This document shows positions 24,401-37,000 of a stretch of 64,000 bases of DNA, in pieces (position 1 is the stretch's first letter; every line of letters begins with the position of its first letter). The position numbers and the translations under genes are program-made. The stretch is from Chrysaora quinquecirrha (taxonomy: Eukaryota; Cnidaria; Scyphozoa; Semaeostomeae; Pelagiidae). Location of the stretch: assembly GCA_014526335.1 (NCBI GenBank), contig JACTAT010000002.1, positions 6,037,832 to 6,101,831 of the forward strand. The letters are read 5' to 3'. The notes under the pieces were generated by a model. The model was given only the letters and a program-made list of their open reading frames with translations, searched no databases and was not told the origin of the DNA.

Positions 24401-27400
24401 TACGACGCCTGCCAAAAGTCTTGGAACACTTGCACTATTTTTATAGCAGCTGAAGCCCCACACCCCGCAAACAATGTTGGTTTATGACGGTGAAGAGTAT
24501 TCCACGAGCACCCGTAATGCATTTTATATAACTTCAGACTATAGACGAACAGAACAATGTTCTGGGGGAAGGAGGTTAACTTCCTGTATTTCCAGCAAGA
24601 CAGGGAAGACGAGTCAATTTCTTTAAATTATGGTAGATTTCCAACGACTTTTGGCAGGCATTTTAGGTGCACAGAGATCAGAGTCTTCGGCTTCGCTTTC
24701 TTATTGGTGCATTTCGATCCGCATCTGGGTATAAATTCCGCCTTAGTCATTTGTTTTGGTCTGTTTCTGACATTTATACTCTGAAGAGTGTCAGACGAAA
24801 AATTCTAAGTATGCCCGTTTTTCCGCTGCTTAGATCAGAGTCTGTTAGTTTGCTGTGTGCTGGATAAATAAATAGTCCATATAACTATTTATTTATAAAT
24901 ATTTATAAATTTATTTATAAATAAATAGTCCATTTAACTATTTAAGTATATACAGTATGTTCATATCAGTCCTTTTCTCTATCTTTGTTTTTGTCGATTA
25001 TTTTATCCGTTTTAAGAAACATTCTCACCTTTAAGGCGTCGATTTTGTCTTGTCTTCTTGCCCATATAACAGCCAGCAAATAGACGCCAAATATTGTACA
25101 AACAGTTGCAAGAAGTGCTGGGTAATCAGCGATGTTTTTTATCTTCATAACTTCAACAGAAATATCGATAATATTTGGTTGAACAATGAAACCTCCACCA
25201 AACCAAGTTAGATGATTACATTGACATATTGTTTTCTTCAAAGTTGTTCTGTTTGATAGCTGAAAAATGCATTAAATTTTGCTTAAACTTTTTATTTTAC
25301 AAATCATTAACAAGTATCGCTTTATGAATATTGAACAGTATTGAAACAAAACAGCAGAAATATTTCATTTTTCTAGAATCTATAACTCCGTATCACGGAG
25401 AGAGAAAGAATTATTTTATTGATGGAAGAGATTTAGGATCTTATCTGCATCAAGACCAAGAAACCAGTGCTACCTTGAAAAGAGTTGAACATGCAAACCT
25501 TTTATTTTGATCAGCCCACTTTATAATGAATGTGCGAATTTTTATTCACAACTTTATATCAATCCAGTTCGCTGATGCTCGTAAATTTAAGTTTAATTTT
25601 TTGATATCAGTCAGGCTCAAATGTTATCCAATTGATCGTTTCGGTTTATATCTGGTGTACGACATTCCAAATAGTGCCAGGCAAAAAGCTTTCTTGTCTG
25701 TTTGACTACAAGTTTGTTTTATTATAACCTACAATTTCCAATCCTGAAATTTCAAAGCTGTACAGGAGGTGAAGGTGAAATGGTGCATTTAGCGCCAGTC
25801 ACTAGGCTCTCAGAAATAGGCTAACTAATCGAGACCTCGGCCATGGCTGTGACGCTATCGTAGCTGGGGCATGGCTCGAACCCGGATCTTGCCAAGCCTC
25901 TGACACGACGAGTCAGCTGGATTAGGCCACACGCTACAGCATCTTCAACGAGCTTTCAGCGAAGAAAAAAGAAACAATTGATTACCTTGCAGCCATCTGA
26001 ACTCCATTTATTTTCAATCTCCTGCCAGTAAAAACAACCAGACACAAAAGCTTCCAAATCAAACCTAACTGATGAGTTTCTTGACAACGAGCTTGATGTA
26101 TTATACAAAATACCAAGGTTGAATTTGGTGCTGTTTAGAGAATCATAGATCCTAAAAGCACTTTGATTGCTTTCTTGTAGGCTTTCTGCAACTTTGAATG
26201 TTTCTGTGTAGTTCATTGGTGAAGGTACACCATCGAAACTGATAAAGACATCACAAGGAGCTCCATAGCAGAACACTTTCAGAAAAAACGTCGCGCCTTT
26301 TGCAGGGAGTTGCAACAGAACCAAATGCATTTTGCCATTTGTCAGGGTAGCTGATTTGTTTACCTAGAAAAGAAATATTTTCAAGATAACCAATTTACAA
26401 ACAATACTTTTGCATTCGTACTGTGACGACTAACGACAAATAACCCGGCCGATATTTAGCTGCAGTAGTACAGTGTGCAACATGTGTAATTTTTCAAACA
26501 AACTAGAATGACTAGACAAACTTGCTTCACTGCACAAGGATCGCAAAAGGGCTTCTTAAGAGTGGCAGGCAAAGGCGGCAAAGAGGAAAAACTTAAAAAT
26601 CTCTTAATAGGCAAGAGCCAATTTCAAGTCCTTAACTTTGATCTATAACAACGCAAGCAATGTATATTGAATTGATTATTTGATCAATTATTTGGAACGA
26701 AAGGGTAATGAAATATCCTCGGCAGTGTTTATGTGTGGTGCTCATGGGCTGTAAAGGTCCCTTGTGTCCTTGGGTGCATGGATAAAGCAGGGCTGCTTGA
26801 GCGATTGTTTTGACAAGTAATTGTAGAGACGCTTGGTCAGATGGTCAGATAGCTTAGTTCGGACACAAGTGTGTAAAAGGTTCCAGGTTTAAGACATGTT
26901 CTGCCTGTATTCAACACTACAGTTTTCATCCAATTACTTCTAGATTGGCGTGTTCAACCAAATTTAAGTCTTCACTAAAAAAACTCACCATACTGGCAGT
27001 GGGATTAGGTATTTCTATTATCATCTGCTCTTCATTCGAAAGATTTGCTATACTCATTTCTTTATCTCCTGATAGAAATTTCAAACTTGAAATTGTTGGT
27101 GTCAAGGATTTTCCAATATTTTCCTGATCCAAAATGTGAGGATTACGTAGCAAAGTTACCATCTGCATAGAGAAAATAGATAGGCTAATTACAATATTGC
27201 TTAAAAAAAATGATAGTTCAAACAGAAGAGACTTGCAATAACCCCTGCAAACGAGAACCAACATAACGAATCTTAGACTAGCAAGATAAAATTGCCAGGG
27301 GGTGTAAAGTAGTCGCATTGAAAATAAGTCATTGTATTAAAATCGTGAATGATAAAATAATGAGTCACCCAGTGTTATCCCGTAATAATAGAAATTCTTA

Positions 27401-30400
27401 AAAAGTGCCTATTTCAGGACATGTTGAAGGCTTTTGCGTTACCTTAAGACGAAATGATTGAATACGATGTCTTACAAAGCCAATTGTAGATCGAAATAAA
27501 GGCTTTCATTTGCTTGTGTTTTACTAAATAATGATAGCTCAAACAGGAGAGACATGCAAATGCAATAACCTCTGCAAATGAGAACCAAGAATAACGAACC
27601 TTAGACTGGCAAGGTCCTTCATAAAATTGCCATGGGATGTACATTAGTCGCAAAAAAGAGGCTAATGTATTAAGATCGTCAGTGATAAATTAGACCCCAT
27701 GGCAGATTATTGTGAATTACCTTTGAGTCAACAGCAGTGATATTTGTATTATTTGCATCAATGAAGCCTCTTGCAGATGGTGTTTGTAGCTGGCCACCTC
27801 CCATTGTTGTCATAAGCATACTGTTGAGTCTACCAACTTCTGATCTCTTCATTTCAATTGACAATGATTCACCATTGATTCTTCTTGCTGCTTCTCCAAC
27901 AACCAAAGAACGTGATAATAACAGTGTGGAATTATCAATAATCTGTAATGAATTGCCAGTGAATTTCTTGTACTGCAAAAAAAACAATGGGTTTAAGTCT
28001 TTTGAGTTGTACAAATCTTATAGTACATAAAAACATACTTAAAAGCTTTATCACTGGCCACTCTCAGAGTATAAACGTCAGAAACAGGTCATAACAATTG
28101 ACTAAGGAGGAATATAAAGCAACATGCGGATGGAAATGTACCAATCAGAAAAATGTGAAGGAGAAATGGTATTGTGTTTTGAACACCAGTCAGCTAAAGG
28201 GTTACAGTGAAATGCCCAGCAGATGGTAGCATTTTTAGTAAGCGGAATGTTTTAGAATGGCAAAATGTTTGGTAAGCTCCCTAACACTAACCCAAACACA
28301 GCGAATTTTGTCATTTAAAGAGAGTTTTCTTACTGATATCCATGGCTTGATTCACAAAAACGTACTTTGGCATTGAGTTGAAGAAGTGACAGCGGTTTTA
28401 GTGCCATGTTGTAACACTGGCCTGATCCCTATCATCAGGGATTTAGGCCGGTGTTGCCACATGGCACATAGCTATAGGATCTGCCAAGCACTGACCTGTT
28501 CATTGCTTCTCTGCACGTCAACATTTCCAGAGGAAGTAACTGCTGCTGATTCAATAACATTACCAACACCTTCTAGAAATCCTTGAAATGCATTTTGTAT
28601 TTCTTTTGGATCACGTTCTTTCCAATCATCATAACTTCTTTCCAAAAAATCTGAAGCACCTTCAAAGAACTGCAGCATCTTGTCCTGAAAGATATTAGAA
28701 CGACAGCTAACGGATAGTTTACTCTTAGAGGTGTGAAACTTCTACTTAGGTATCTAAAAGAGATGCAATGAGCTTGAATAGGCGGGGCTGGATGGCAAGT
28801 CTATACTACAGAGAAACGTATCACACAAAAGAGAGAACCACTTGCGTGGCTATTCAATAGTGGTAAAGAGCGTAATACGGTCTGCTGATGAAGGTGAAGG
28901 TGAAGTGACGTAGTAATCGACAGTCGAGTTAAATACTCGCTTTGATGCTGCTGTGGCTGGGGCTTGAACACTGACCTCACTAAGCTCTTGACACCACGAC
29001 CTAGCTGGATAAGACCACTGTACCTTTACTACATACATGTTAGACAGCAACAGTTTCCGGGTAGAGGGAACAATACCAAAAAAATAGAAAAAAGCCTCGC
29101 ATTTTCATCAACACAGAATTTCTTTGGAAAAGAAGAACATTTGGTAAAGAGTTAATAAGCAAGGAAGAGAATACTTTGCAAGAAGTTAATAAGCGGGATT
29201 AATAAGATCAAAGGTTGAAAAATCTTAAAAATTACGAATAGAATGATTACTTGAGATGCAAGGGTATGCAATTAGCAAAGCAAGGTACTTTAATTGATAC
29301 ATTATGATCAAAATACCTGAGATCCTTTATTGATTTCATCTTCAGATGAAGATACATCTTTTAATGCACTGCTTATTACTGCAAAATTATCCAGATTTGT
29401 TATTGTGACATCTGTTAGCGAGCTTACAATAGTAGTTCTCATCTAGAAGAATTAAATCAATGATTAACTGAGTAACTGACTCGTGAGGCAGAACTTAGTA
29501 GTAATTTCCTGAGTTTTAGGCCCTGCCAAACGATCAAACATTGTTTGCTCAACATTTATATTTGTCCACCTCCTATTGTTGTCATAAGCATGCTGTTGAG
29601 TCTGTTAAATCATTGCTAAGCAATGTATCAACGTTTGGCCACGTCACAAAACAGTGCTTGACAAACAAATAGAGCTTCATTTGATGGGCAATGTTGAAAA
29701 AGCTAGATAAGTCAAATATTGTTTGTCACACATGTGCGACAAAGTTTACTTGTAAAGCAAAATGTTTTACCATTTGGTCCAGATGCAAAACATTACTCGC
29801 AAAACATTCTTAGCTAGCGTCAAGATTTAACGTGCAACGGACTTCACTTCCATTTGCTTGATGAGCAAATTTTGCGACGTAGCCGAAAGGTTAAATAATT
29901 TGTTTGATAAGCTAATTTCAAATGTTTGACAAACAATGCTTGATCGTTTGTCCAGGGCCTTAGACTCATATCACCTGAGTATTGATGGTTATATAAGGCC
30001 GTGGCAAAATGATTAAACATTGTTTGTCAAACATTTGAGATTTGCATCAGAAACAATGTTTGACCATCACAAAACATCGATTGACAATCAGAATTTGCTT
30101 GGAAATGTTTCTGAAAACTTCAAAGACATTTTCTGCTTGCCGTAAGCAAAAGATGTTTGATGTACAATGTTTTGTGATGTGGCCAAACGATCAAACATTG
30201 TGTTGGACAAGCAAATTTCAGATGCCATGTTTGATCGTTTGGTAAGGGCCTAAGGACTACGAAAACATTAAAAGATCTGAAAATTAATAAAAGTTTTACA
30301 TTTTTTCTTTTTTCTGCTCTTTCTTTCTTTTCTTTCTCATCAAGTTGAATTGAATCACTTTCTTCTTTAGCAGAATCCAAGCTTTTGCCAATTGCTTTTG

Positions 30401-30957
30401 TAAATCTACCAAGTTCTTGGACATTTCCAGTTCCCGCTAATTTCGACAAAGTACTGTCCTTTCCATACACGTAGGTCTCAAGCTGATTTTCGACTGGTTT
30501 ATCTGCTGGTTTGTCTTCTTCTTTTCTAGCGTTGAATGGTTTTACCTAGGAAATAAACATTAATCAGATATGCCTTAAGATCTTTGGCAATCGGAAGCTA
30601 GAGATGTGAGAGAGAAATATAGAGCGTTTCAGGTTTTTCCGCCTTAGTCAACTGTTTTGGTCTATTTCTGACATTTATAATACTCCGAGGATACTCCGTG
30701 TGTGACGAAAAAACCATTTGAGTAGGCCCTAAGATGTATGCACTCTTTTTCGTGATTTCGATGTTTTGTACGACTCAAAGACTATTTAAAATTTTCTTTT
30801 TGTGCAATTTTCTGCTGTTTACCAAGTCAGAAAACCTTTTTTGATCAGTAGAGATTGCGTAGCAATTATCTGCTTGTTATAAGCAAGAAATATTTGACAA
30901 GCATTTCCGTGCAGAATGAAGAACTTTGTAGACAGTGCGAATTGAGACAGCGACAAC

Positions 30958-31025
<68 letters not shown>

Positions 31026-34000
31026 CGATGACGATTGATGATGGTGATTGGTGACGATGAATGACAATGAGGATGATTATGATAATGACCATCACGATGA
31101 TAAGAATGATTCGCATGATAGTGATAGTGGTTACGGCAATGATGATTTTTAAGATAATGATAATGATGCTGGTGGTAGAGGTGACGATGATGATGATAAT
31201 TCAAACAACAGACCACTTACTTGTACTGTTAGGTTAGTCTCAGTACTAGCCCCATATGAATCTGATATACGAATGATCAATGTCTGTGTGTAATTCATTC
31301 TTTCTTGACCTTGTTGAAGAGTTGCCTCAGTATAAGATGCAGATCCGTACGAAATCAGAGTCTTAGATGCAGCTGTATCTCTATTCTCATTGTCATATTC
31401 AAGCATTGCAATCGAATACTGAAGTGTTTGTGTCGACCCAGACCAATTATGACAACTGATGAAGAATTTTGTTTTGATTGCTTCGCCATAAGGTGGAGTA
31501 ACATTACAGAAACCTCCTTGTGGTGGGATACTGACTTTGAAGCCGTAATCTGCATAGCCAACTTGTCCTAGAGAGCATAAACGTTTTCAGAATAAATTAG
31601 CTGAAAAAGAAGCCAAAGTGGACGAGAACATTGCTTTGGCTTTATGACTCTGGGGGTTTTTTCGAAATTTGATAAGGTATTAACTGAAAAGGTTTGTGTA
31701 GACTTAAGATACGCTAGAACTAACGCCAACTAGTTGTAACTGCTAACTTATGATGACATGTCAATAGCTAATCAGAACTTATAGAGAACAGTTGACTGCG
31801 GTTGCAAGAGTACTCGGGTCGACGTGAAGTGAATCAGTTGTCAACTTATTGCAGACGCAAATGCCAAACTTTCAGGAGCTGTGCGAGGACTAATTGCCAG
31901 GAACTAGTTGCCAGAAAGCTCATGTCGACAGGTCAGTTGCGGTAAATTAATTCCGAAAATCGCCGATTCCCAGTCGGCAACTACTTCTGTTCTGACTGTG
32001 CGCAATGTTGACATACGCCTAGCTTAACATAATCACCTACATTAACAAATAAAGATTGTTTTCTTATAATAAAAGGAGCTTGCTTCTTACCCCAAGCCGT
32101 GGTGACAGTGAATCTTGCCAGGTATTCCTTGTTTCGTGTTAAAAACATTGGAAGCAAAACAAATGATACAGAATCGTGTGAGGTAAGAGTATCTGTCATC
32201 CATCTTATTTGAACCTCTGAAAAATCGTTCTTCTTCAAGAGCTTCCATCTATACGATTTGTATCTTCCACAATCTCGACAACTTCCAATCAGAGAAAGGC
32301 GAGTTTCTGGGTCGATGTTTCTTTGACAATTTGCTTTACACCTGAAGAAGAAGGCATTAATTGATTAAATGAAGGTATACGTTAAAAGTTGAAGAACAAA
32401 GGAAATAGAACAGGATAAGGAAAAGAGGGGTAACAGTTTTGGATAGTTCGTCAGTTTAGCCAGGTCTATACACTAAGTTTGAACTGAAAACTGAATATCT
32501 GGGGAGATGAATTTTTCCATATATTTGAGCTTAATGCTTTAGCTTATTTGTAAAGTATTGCAAATGTCAGAGTCTTCATAGAGTCAATTGTCTCTGCATT
32601 GATGTCTCTATAAATGCGTATTGAGAGAAAGAGAGAGAGAGTTCACTTTATTAAGCTAATTTGTTGCTTAACTATATTAACACTGCGATGGAAGATCGTG
32701 GTAATTGGAGGAAAGTAGTTCGAGCAAGCTCGACGCAAAGATGAAGATGATGATATTAACATTGCAATTTGAGAAAGAGACTTTGAAATAATTGAGAATT
32801 GGAATCAAAACGTACTCAACATTAGTAGAGATGACTGTTCCACTTCTCACATCAACGAACTGTTCAACTTCTGCAAACGTCCCTTCAACCATTTGACTTT
32901 CAATCTTCAAACGAATTATATAAACTGCATTCTGGATCAACTTCTTTGCATGGATGGTCCATGTGGGTCCTTCATTTTCAACCAGATTCTCTCCATAACC
33001 AAAACAACCACCATTACCGAGGGTAAACTGCAGTGAACCTGGTTTAACTCTGCAATACCACTTGTAAGTAAGACTGCTATTGGTAGCAGTAGGTGTATTA
33101 GGGTCTCTACTGTTTCTCCCATCTAGGAAGATATCTTCTTCCCATGATAGTAATCTTGTTGTACTACCAATGATCTCCACATGCAATGGTTCTCTTGTTA
33201 CTTCGATATACGCTTCATCTGATTCTGAAAATCCAAGACCTTTCATTTCTACTGTTATTTTGATTATGTATATTCCAGGGTATATGGTCCGCTTTTTCAC
33301 TGACAGGTCTCTTTGATTTGTAACTGCACTTGCTGGAAAACTGAAAAAAGATCGAAAAGTCCAATATAATCAATAGGTAGGCCTCTTGTACAAGTATTTG
33401 ATTATATATTATATTGATTCTATCGCAAAGACAGAGTAGATTGTATGGAAATAGAATTAATGTACATAGATACTTTGGTCTCAAAGAGGGTCACTTATCT
33501 GAATGTAGATTAAATGTATGTAGAAAGACTTATGAACATTTGTTGGTAGATTGCATGTACGTTTGCCCGTCTTTAAGCAGCGTCTGTTCTATGGAGATCT
33601 CCAATGGAAACGAAGTGACTTTTGTAGAAATTTTCGAAAATGTGTGTAGAAAGAATAATGACTGCGTATGGATAGAATGAATGTTGCTAAACAGACAAAT
33701 GCTTGTACTAAACAAACAAATAATCGCTTGCGTCATCGAGGTCTGTGATGAAGGATGTAGTTTTTGAGTAGTACAAAACTTCAGAATTGCGATAAACAGC
33801 GGAAACATTTTCGGGCATACATAAAAGTTTTAAGCTTTTAAGTATGCCCGAAAATGGTTCCACAGTTTATCGCTATTATGAAGATATATGCAGAGTAAGT
33901 AGATTTGGTTACAGTATAGTTAATGTCAGCCCCCTTCATGGAACAGAGCTCCAGAATGGACAGAGGTCTAAACGCTTAGATCAATGATTAGAGACAGTTG

Positions 34001-37000
34001 AACGAATATTAACTGGAAGCAACTAAGTAACACTAAAATCATTACCTGATCAGCTTATTATCTTCTGCGCGTCGATTGTTCTCCATAAGTATTCTGCTAC
34101 TTTCAAATAGCTGCCATTGAAAAACCACTTCATTTGAGTCATCACATTCCATCTGCACATCAGTCAGGACAGTAAAACCACCAGCAAAACTGAAACTCAA
34201 TATCTGATTATCTTTACGAATGATTTTCACTGTAGGTCTTTTACAGACTTTATCAGTTGACAAATAAACATCTCGTTTAGCGGAAACAATGGAGAAGGCA
34301 TCCTTACCAATAACCTCAGCTGCAAAAAGGCCTTGTGATGTATACTGATGACTTTGAACGGTTGCAACAAATTTGGTCAGGTCGAGGTTTGCAGCTCCTT
34401 CAATGCTTAGTATATTTGGAAAAGTCAGCGCAGGCTTAAATTCAACATTGGCGAGATTTGATGAAGTACCATCTCCAAACATCCAAGTGAATGAACTGTT
34501 CGTTCCAGTGTTTTCAAGAAGCAAATAAAATTCAACGACACCATCACCGATTGGTAGAGAACTAAGTAACTTGAGTCCAACAATTGTTTTCATCAATACA
34601 ATCCGTTTCTGCTGCGCCATGGTGTTGATAGCGTTTGTGACAATGACTTCAATAACAAAGCTTCCATTTCTACCAACGAGGTCATTTAAGACAACTCTAT
34701 TGTTTTTTCCTGTATTCTGAGTCCAACTTAAAGATTGTATTTTCCAATTGAATGTAAGACATTTGCCACCGGTTGTGTTAGCAATTACTTCAATAGGATA
34801 TGAATCTCTCAGATATACTTCAACCATACCGGAGTTGTCCTTTTCAACTGGCGTTATAGAAGGGATATTATTTAATGATAGATCCAATGATGTTATAGCT
34901 TGCAGCACATTAATATTACTGGTAAATTCTTCTCTACTTATAAGGTTTTTCATTTCCATGCGTGTTTGAAAACATTCCGGCTCTTTATACGCATGAGCTA
35001 CTAATCTAGCTGCGCTATAGCAATCAAATGTTGGCATGGACAACCAGGAAGAAGATTCTCCATCGCCAAAGTCTATTTTGTATTTTAAATCTGTAGGGGG
35101 AGTCTCGTCACATCTTATGGACAGGTAAAACTGAAAGAAACTATTTGGCCAATATAGATCGTTCCATGCTGGAAAAGAATATAGATATTTAGGACCGATC
35201 GGCTTTCTAATTTTGATGATACCGCTGCCTTCAGCAATGGTTTGAGGGTTTGTAAGGGTCCACGAATACGAGTAGTCTCTAATGTATCGATAGCTCTTAC
35301 GGATATACGTATTTGGGTAGCTAAGCATGTGTGGGGTTTTGTAATCACCATCTCCAGGCAAAAGACTTAATGATCCAGTGACTGAAGAATCGGCGAATGC
35401 AAAATCGAATGTAACATCCACATTGACAGCAGCATGTGGTACGACATACAATGTCACTTTCTGTGTGCTTCTTCGAATACAGAGATTCGTCTCTAAGATA
35501 TTTCTATCATCTTCATCATCAAAAACTGAAATTCGCAAATGTTTATCTCCGTAATCACCGTATATAGCAGGTGGAATGCTTACTGTTGCATTTAAACCTG
35601 TGTCTGATACTATATCATTTGGATTTTCAATTAATGAGCCATTGATCTCAATCCGCCATTGTTTCATTGCTGCATGTTCGAATTTGGCTTTTACGACGTA
35701 TGTTTTTCCAATTGCAAAACAGTCATCCTGATAAACGACTTCATTGATTGATAGTGGATCCGACACAAGCGCCTTCGTCTCAAACATCGCTTGCTTATGA
35801 TGACTGTAGCAAACACCTTGAAAAAGAATTATACATACAAAGTATCAATCCTTCTACGAATGCAAACAACAAATGAGTAAAACTTTTACTTAGGGTGTAC
35901 AGTAGAATCCCCACAAAATGGACATCTGCGAGACCAGTTCTATTGTCCAGCAAGCAATCATTCTATTTGTGAACGCAAGTTGAAGGGTTTGGTTGACCTT
36001 GACACTGATGTGGCAGCTTGTGCCCCCAGACTGATATTCTAGAAAGTTGTACGACCTTGTTACCCTGGGAACTCATTTACCGACCTCAGAAGGATGGACA
36101 GCTGAGTTGACTGTAGGCTTGTGGGAAGTGGTCCCGACGAGATTCGAACACTTGCGATCATGAGCCAAGCGTATTATATTACTGAATAAATGTTGTGTCC
36201 ATCGAAAAAAGGTTTTGTTGGATACCAGACGTTGCAGCTAAGAGATGTGCCCTATTAAAATTCGTTTGGTTTGGCTTTTTCAGCTATTAGCTGTAGCTCG
36301 AGTTGGTAGCGTTGTTGTTAGTATATTTTGTTGATCAAATATGGAGCAACTACCCAATCTAAAAAGAAAGAAATGGGGACGGGTTGCTTCTTTATCCAGG
36401 GCTATGTCCGTCTACGATATGATAGAACTAACGCAAAATGTTGTAGCTGTAAAGGAATGTCGGCAACAACTAGTCAGATGATTGCGATTGCGGGAGCGCT
36501 TTGGTCGACTGCGACTGACGGTAATCAGTTGCCAACTAGCTGAAGAAGAAGAACATCCAATAAACTTTCTGGAACTGTGTGCCGACTAGCTGCCGTAAAA
36601 AAAGAACTAGTTGCCAACTTGTTTGCCAGAGCGCTTATGTCGACAGGTTAGTTGCAATAAATTTATTCCGAAAAAAATCGCCGATTAGCGGTCGGTAACT
36701 AATTATGACTTGCGCAATGTCGACACAAGCTTTGCTTGATGCTTATGCAGAAATTTAGATATATCATAACTAGTTACCTGAAATGTTATATTCTCCAGTT
36801 AATCCATATTTATGACTGAACATAGAACCATTAACAACATTCTGTAAAGCAATGATACTGCCATCACCAAAATCAAAATCACACTTCAATAGAGGACAAT
36901 CAAAGTCACCATGAATCTCCAAAAATGAATGTTTTCCAATTCGAGTTTGTTGAGCTGTTACATTGACATTAAATGATCTTCTACCTGGATGTTTGCCTTC

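Noticed and set aside
30819..31216. Ser-, His- or Ile-run proteins on the minus strand
   Set aside because: Translations of the GAT microsatellite in a polycystin intron.
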